From contig JBHGNT010000020.1 of assembly GCA_043228905.1 (NCBI GenBank), forward strand, positions 1,364,001 through 1,428,000: a DNA stretch of 64,000 nt, given 5' to 3'. Shown in pieces: positions 59,502 to 64,000 of the stretch. Below the pieces are notes generated by a model, which saw nothing but the letters and a program-made list of their open reading frames with translations, had not been told where the DNA came from and ran no database searches. The position numbers and the translations under genes were made by a program. The DNA comes from Azolla caroliniana. Its lineage: Eukaryota > Polypodiophyta. The number at the start of each line of letters is the position of its first letter. Position 1 is the first letter of the stretch.

Positions 59502-62500
59502 ATGGAAGAAGGCTTCGACTTCGAGGAGATGATGACAAAGATCTTGATGGACGCCGGACGGAAGAGGGCGAGGCGAGAGGCGGCTCAACAAGCGGTCGAA
59601 AGGGTGGTCCGTCTAGTCGGCCGGTTCGATGGGAAGGAGGTCCCAAAAATTTTGAGAGCCTACGATGCGGAAATGACGGGGATGGGCGTGGACGAAGCGA
59701 CGAGGCTAGAGTTCTTTCGTCGAGCGGCGGCCGCATCAAAGTACGAGGAGGTCAAGGAGCTCCAAGAAGCTCACGAATCGTGGGAGTCCTTTGAAGGGGC
59801 TCTAATGGAGGCATACGGGTGCGCGGAATCGGAGGTAAGAGGTCGGCGAGAGTTCGATCGGTGGGTGGCATCGGCGAGGCGCCATCGGAGCGCAATGGAG
59901 GCATTCCGAGAGTTCGAGCGTCGTTTCTCTCAACTCTCGGAGTGGGAACGAAGATCGGTGGGGGCGGACAAAGTCCTCCTATTTTTGAAGACGGTCCATC
60001 ATGAGGAGAGGATGGACATCATGTTCGAGCTTCAAGACGATTATGGGGCGCATGGTCTCACCGAGGAGTGGCCCGAAGTGGAATGGGTGTGTTGGCAATA
60101 TGAGGCGAGGCGGTCGGCCACAACACGGCCCGCGAGCGGGGGAGAAGAGAGAGCGACGACCGACTACGCCATGCCGCCGGACGAGAGCTCATCGCGAACC
60201 GGTTTGGAGGGGCCCGACCTACAAGCGCTAATACGGGAGGCGTGCGGGCTCGTAATGGCGAAAATCGAAGCCGAAGAATGGCTTATTGCGGGGTCGGGCC
60301 CGAGCGGATCGGAGGACGCGGAGGAAGGAGCTTCCTCACACGTGGAGGACGGGGCCTATGCGGAGGCCGAAAGAGAATGGTACATCGGTACCACGGGAGA
60401 GGGTGCGGAGCGAGCCGCCCTCTCGACATGGGGGAAAAGAACGACCGAGGACGAGGTCGGGGACGGTGAGGCGGCGATCGCCGATTCGAGCGGACATGGC
60501 GGATTCGGGACATGGTGGCCCGAATCATCGAGTACGGAGGAGACAAGCGGCGGTACCGCAACCTTCCACGCACCGGTTCAAGAGACCCCGGCGGCCGGCC
60601 CGAGCGCCCGCGTGAGACCGAGGGAAAAGAACGGTGGCGGCGGCAAGGCGGGCAACCGAGACAACGATAAGGAGACCGCGGAAGAGGCGGCGGCAAGCAT
60701 AACCGATGCTTGCATATACGGAGGCGGGGCAGCCACGGACAACGACGTCCGAGCGGAGGTGGCTACGGACATTACATCGACGAGCGGCGGTCCCGCGACC
60801 TTACACGCGTCATTCCTAGAGATCACGGCGGCCGGCCCGAGTGCCCGCGTAAGACCTATGGTGAAAGGCGGTGGCGGTGGCAAGGCGGGCGACCACGGCG
60901 TCGACACGAGAGAAGGTGCGGAGCAAGCGACCCTCTCATCTCGGGGAAAAAGAGCGGCCATGGACGAGGCCGATATCTACGGAGCGATGGACGCCACTTC
61001 GAGAGTGGGCGGAAGTTTCGGGACGCGGTTGCCCGAAACGTTCTACGAGGATTTCGCGAGCATACTCGAGGCTTGCGAAATGGAGGAGGAAGACGAAACG
61101 AGCGATGGTGTCGCGACCTTCCACACACCGGCCCTAGAGGCTTCGGCGGTCGGCCCGAGTGCCGACACAAGACCTAGAGCTACGGACGGTGGCGGCGGCA
61201 AGGCGGACAACAGAAATGAGGACGAGACCGGCGAAGAAGAGGCGGCGGCAAGCATACTCGATGCTTGCGAAACCGAAGACGGGGTAGCCACGGACGACGA
61301 TGTCCGAATGGAGGTGGCTACGGACGAGAGGAGTGGTGGTGTCGCGACCTTCCACACACCGGTCCTAGAGACTCCGGCACCCGGCCCGAGAGCCGGCGAG
61401 AGGCCTAGAGTGACGGACGGTGGCGGCGGCAAGGCGGGCAACCGAAACGACGACGACATGGGAGAGGGTGCGGAGCGAGCAACCCTCTCGTCTTGCGGCG
61501 AATGGACGGCCAAGGATGAGGCCGGTGACTACAAAGCGGAGAGCGCCACTTCGAAAGTGGGCGGAAGATTCGGGGCACGGCGGCCCAAAACATCGAGCGG
61601 AGAGGAGGCGAGCGGTGGTGCCGCGACCTTCCACACACCGGCCCTAGAGGCTTCGGCGGTCGGCCCGAGTGCCGACACGAGACCTAGAACGACGGGCGGT
61701 GGCGGCGGCAAGGCGGGCAAACAAAATGACGCAGAGAACGGCGAAGAAGAGGTGGTGGCAAGCATACTAGAGGCTTACGGAATCGGAGATGGGGGAGCCG
61801 CGGACAACGACGTCCGAACGAAAGCGGCTACGGAGACAACAAGCGGCGGTGCCGGGTCCTTACCCACACCAATCCTAGAGGCTCCAATGGCCGGCCCGAG
61901 TGACGGCATGAGGCTTAGTGCGACGGGAGGTGACGGCGGCAAGGCGGGCAACGGAAACGAGAAGGAAGATTGGAGCGGACGGAGGCAAGACCCCTTGACA
62001 CCGGGGCCAGAGACTTCGGCGGTTGTGCTCGAATGCCAACGTGAGACCGGAGAGATGGGCGGTGACCGTGAGGAGGTGAGGCCCGGAGAGAGCGCATACG
62101 AAGACGAGTATGCGGGGCCCGGAATGGGCGTATACGGTGGGTCCGACGGAGAGGACCGGAGCGGAAACGAGGAGAGAGTCGGGAACCGACCCGACCGGAA
62201 TACGGCACGGAAGAAGAAGAGAGTAAGGGCCGGCGAACCGGGCCCAAACCGAAGGGAGCCGGCAAGACCGATTGGCCGGTTACGGTTACGGTTACGGTTA
62301 CGATGGGAGCCGGTAAGCGCGAGATGGAGGCTAACCGGGCACGACGACCATGGTTCGGGGGAAAAACGGAAACAAACGAGACCCTCCATACCCACTCTAG
62401 AGACTACGGCGGTTGCGGATCAACATAAGACCGGAGAGACGGCGGGTGGCGGCGAGGAGTCGGAGGCCGGAGCGTACGAGGTTACCGGAACGGATATCTG

Positions 62501-63779
62501 GTACGAGATGGTGGACGGGTGGGTCCAAGACGGCGAGCCCGTGTCGGAACGGGCTACGGCGACAAAGGAGGAGAAGACCGACACGGAGGTCGGGTCTACG
62601 GCGGAAGAGCGAGACGAGATGCATGCAATACGGCCGATGGAGGGCCAAGACACAAGCATGCCTACGAAGGAGCCACATCGAGCGACCGAAGATGACGGTC
62701 GGATCACGCCTTCGAGAGGCGAATACGAGGAAGAAGGCGGCGACGACGAGACCTGGCACGATGCTAGGGAAGATTGGTGGGAAGAGGTGGCCTACGGAGA
62801 GGCTAAGACCGGCGGCCACGAAGATAAGGCCCGAGAGGGATCCTCCACACCGGCTATAGAGACTCCGGCGGTCGGCGCGAGTGCCAACGTGAGACCAAGA
62901 GTGGCGGACGGTGGCGGCGAGGGGACGAAGGCCACAACGGATGAAGGCACCGAGAGAGGCATACGGGAGGTCGCGGAGAACGAAGATGTATGCGCCCAAA
63001 AGAACGAACACGACATCACGAAGGATGTGTGCGGTCGAGCGGGCCAAGAGGGCCAAGAGGGTGTTCCTCCGAGCGAAACGGAGGTCGGGGAAGAAAGGTA
63101 CCTTTCCGAAAGGGTACGCGAGGAGGAGCGGAATGCGAAACGTGCAATGCGGCCGCATGAGGGCCAAGCAACGAGCACGGGAACGATGGTATGCTCTACG
63201 GCGAGAGAGCACAGCAAGCAAAGGGAAGGCGAAAAATGCGTGATGGGGTCATCGAAGGACCGAAGCACGAGCACGCATTCGGAGGACAACACCGACGTAC
63301 GGGGAAAGCCTACGGAAGGCAAGCGCGGAGCGAGAAGAGTCGGCACGACGAGGTGCGCGGCACGAAAAAGGCGGATCAGGAGGATATGCGAGGCGAACAA
63401 AGGGTCGGCAACGGCGTTCGGGAGGACCGAACGGGGAGGAAAGCGCGGGCATCGGATATGGCGGTCCGAGTGTAGTCGGTGGTTCGAGGAAACACGGTGG
63501 ACGTGGCGGATCGGGTGGAGGCAACGACTCGGCGAACGTCGTCAAGTGTGGCAGATCGGATGGAGCCGACGGTTCGAGACCATTCGGCGGAGATGGTGGG
63601 CCGGAAGGCGACGGTGGTTCGTGTGGACGGGGTGGACTTGCTCGAAGTGGAAGACGAAGCCGGGCAAGCCCACGAGGTTGTCAAGGGCTCGGTTGGCCGC
63701 CTTGGCCGAAAATCTCGCGTTTTGTCCCCTTTTGGCACATACCGGTGGATGTGCGGTTAGGTGGGGGCGGATGTCGTGA
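59502..63779 (+). CDS. Element D gag-like protein with alternating repeat modules
   Basis: ORF of 1425 codons from the ATG 59502, 20 nt after the primer site, to TGA at 63777 inside the 3' LTR. Residues 35-205 look like a Gypsy-type gag core: VGRFDGKEVPKILRAYDAEM, LQEAHESWESFEGALMEAYG, FDRWVASARRHRSAMEAFRE, HGLTEEWPEVEWVCWQYEAR. From about 330 to 830 two module types alternate: one with ATFHTPALE, GPSAxxRPR, GGGGKAG, AAASILDAC and DDDVR; the other with EGAERATLSS, DEAGDY and VGGRFGARRP. The rest is Glu/Gly/Arg-rich and likely disordered. No zinc knuckle is found. The last 130 codons are Trp/Arg-rich in this frame while another frame looks more natural, so a late frameshift is possible. GC content is high compared with flanking DNA. 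Confidence 0.75.
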   Translation: MEEGFDFEEMMTKILMDAGRKRARREAAQQAVERVVRLVGRFDGKEVPKILRAYDAEMTGMGVDEATRLEFFRRAAAASKYEEVKELQEAHESWESFEGALMEAYGCAESEVRGRREFDRWVASARRHRSAMEAFREFERRFSQLSEWERRSVGADKVLLFLKTVHHEERMDIMFELQDDYGAHGLTEEWPEVEWVCWQYEARRSATTRPASGGEERATTDYAMPPDESSSRTGLEGPDLQALIREACGLVMAKIEAEEWLIAGSGPSGSEDAEEGASSHVEDGAYAEAEREWYIGTTGEGAERAALSTWGKRTTEDEVGDGEAAIADSSGHGGFGTWWPESSSTEETSGGTATFHAPVQETPAAGPSARVRPREKNGGGGKAGNRDNDKETAEEAAASITDACIYGGGAATDNDVRAEVATDITSTSGGPATLHASFLEITAAGPSARVRPMVKGGGGGKAGDHGVDTREGAEQATLSSRGKRAAMDEADIYGAMDATSRVGGSFGTRLPETFYEDFASILEACEMEEEDETSDGVATFHTPALEASAVGPSADTRPRATDGGGGKADNRNEDETGEEEAAASILDACETEDGVATDDDVRMEVATDERSGGVATFHTPVLETPAPGPRAGERPRVTDGGGGKAGNRNDDDMGEGAERATLSSCGEWTAKDEAGDYKAESATSKVGGRFGARRPKTSSGEEASGGAATFHTPALEASAVGPSADTRPRTTGGGGGKAGKQNDAENGEEEVVASILEAYGIGDGGAADNDVRTKAATETTSGGAGSLPTPILEAPMAGPSDGMRLSATGGDGGKAGNGNEKEDWSGRRQDPLTPGPETSAVVLECQRETGEMGGDREEVRPGESAYEDEYAGPGMGVYGGSDGEDRSGNEERVGNRPDRNTARKKKRVRAGEPGPNRREPARPIGRLRLRLRLRWEPVSARWRLTGHDDHGSGEKRKQTRPSIPTLETTAVADQHKTGETAGGGEESEAGAYEVTGTDIWYEMVDGWVQDGEPVSERATATKEEKTDTEVGSTAEERDEMHAIRPMEGQDTSMPTKEPHRATEDDGRITPSRGEYEEEGGDDETWHDAREDWWEEVAYGEAKTGGHEDKAREGSSTPAIETPAVGASANVRPRVADGGGEGTKATTDEGTERGIREVAENEDVCAQKNEHDITKDVCGRAGQEGQEGVPPSETEVGEERYLSERVREEERNAKRAMRPHEGQATSTGTMVCSTAREHSKQREGEKCVMGSSKDRSTSTHSEDNTDVRGKPTEGKRGARRVGTTRCAARKRRIRRICEANKGSATAFGRTERGGKRGHRIWRSECSRWFEETRWTWRIGWRQRLGERRQVWQIGWSRRFETIRRRWWAGRRRWFVWTGWTCSKWKTKPGKPTRLSRARLAALAENLAFCPLLAHTGGCAVRWGRMS

Positions 63780-64000
63780 AGATTTTCGTCCGTAGGCGGA
63801 AACCCGAGCGAAGCAAGCAAACCTGCGATGTGCAACATTGCACATCAACATGTTGTATTTCTATTTATCGATAGTGATAAGTATGGTGCTAGAAATGCAC
63901 CTTAGGATTTGTAAAGTGTAAAGATGATGTGCTTTTGCGCGCACATCCACGTGAGAGAGAGAGATAGGTACATAGTAGTTCGTGTAGAGGTGGGAGTTAA
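63772..64000 (+). repeat. Element D 3' LTR, cut by window edge
   Basis: Starts TGTCGTGAAG after GGTGGGGGCGGA and repeats 58794-59022 without differences that I can see. Confidence 0.95.

Larger units (their letters stand above)
58794..64000 (+). mobile_element. Element D: non-autonomous gag-only LTR retrotransposon
   Basis: 5' LTR 58794-59459 (TGTCG...CGACA), primer site 59464-59481, one long ORF 59502-63779, polypurine tract about 63760-63771, 3' LTR from 63772 (identical by eye to the 5' LTR over the 229 bp available) running off the window. No protease, RT or integrase is recognisable, so it must borrow them. It is inserted in gag of Copia C; the left flank is AACGT. It fits the LARD / TR-GAG class of plant elements. 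Confidence 0.85.

Noticed and set aside
59341-59739. Pro/Ser/Arg-rich antisense frames opposite the start of the element D ORF
   Set aside because: They arise from the high GC content of the real ORF on the other strand and contain no domain.
63479-63760. Integrase C-terminal or chromodomain at the end of element D
   Set aside because: The alternative frame has a vaguely similar composition but no aromatic cage residues or integrase motifs before it.

Overview
This window comes from a land-plant nuclear genome with a very high transposon load. Grounds: Copia elements with the usual plant initiator-Met primer site, L1-type LINEs with a plant-style ORF1, a primer site matching plant tRNA-Trp, and a degraded 2S-albumin-like storage-protein gene behind a promoter carrying an RY (CATGCATG) element. 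The species cannot be fixed from the sequence. I see no intact ordinary host gene; almost everything is mobile DNA of different ages.

Layout. 1-2.9 kb: 5' part of an old L1-type LINE (minus). 3.6-14.6 kb: four decayed Copia fragments of one clade (H minus, I minus, J plus, K minus), with two tRNA-like SINE relics, LTR-like AT-rich spacers and a 48-bp minisatellite. 14.6-16.3 kb: promoter and pseudogene of a 2S-albumin-like protein, followed by the start of a second promoter copy. That second copy is interrupted by a 20.5-kb Gypsy element (16558-37101, minus), flanked not by 5 bp but by a perfect 256-bp direct repeat. The Gypsy carries gag, pol, integrase and an extra ORF of about 890 codons between integrase and the 3' LTR. 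That ORF is split by Copia A (18363-29015, minus, intact 1357-aa polyprotein, TSD ATTCT), and the 5' LTR of A is split by Copia B (23423-28702, plus, TSD TCTCT). After the Gypsy the second storage-protein promoter resumes and is complete, but its gene is missing.

37.9-45.2 kb: LTR-like spacer with hairpin repeats, a nearly full-length but inactivated LINE (plus), tandem-repeat DNA and one unrecognised ORF. 45.2-64 kb: a second nest. Old Copia E (minus) is split in its integrase by Copia F (46506-52071, intact 1353-aa polyprotein, TSD ATCTG). The 5' LTR of E is split by Copia C (from 54484, minus, two nonsense codons). The gag of C is split by element D (from 58794, plus), a non-autonomous LTR element primed by tRNA-Trp whose single ~1425-codon ORF has a gag-like head followed by alternating repeat modules and no polymerase. 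D and C both run off the right edge.

How the parts relate: A and F encode every Copia enzyme and could mobilise their damaged relatives (B, C, E) in trans. D depends on an unseen partner for protease, RT and integrase. The points I rate highest are the 256-bp flanking duplication of the Gypsy, the Gypsy extra ORF, element D, the storage-protein promoter pair, and a compensated base-pair change in a hairpin between the two LTRs of F.
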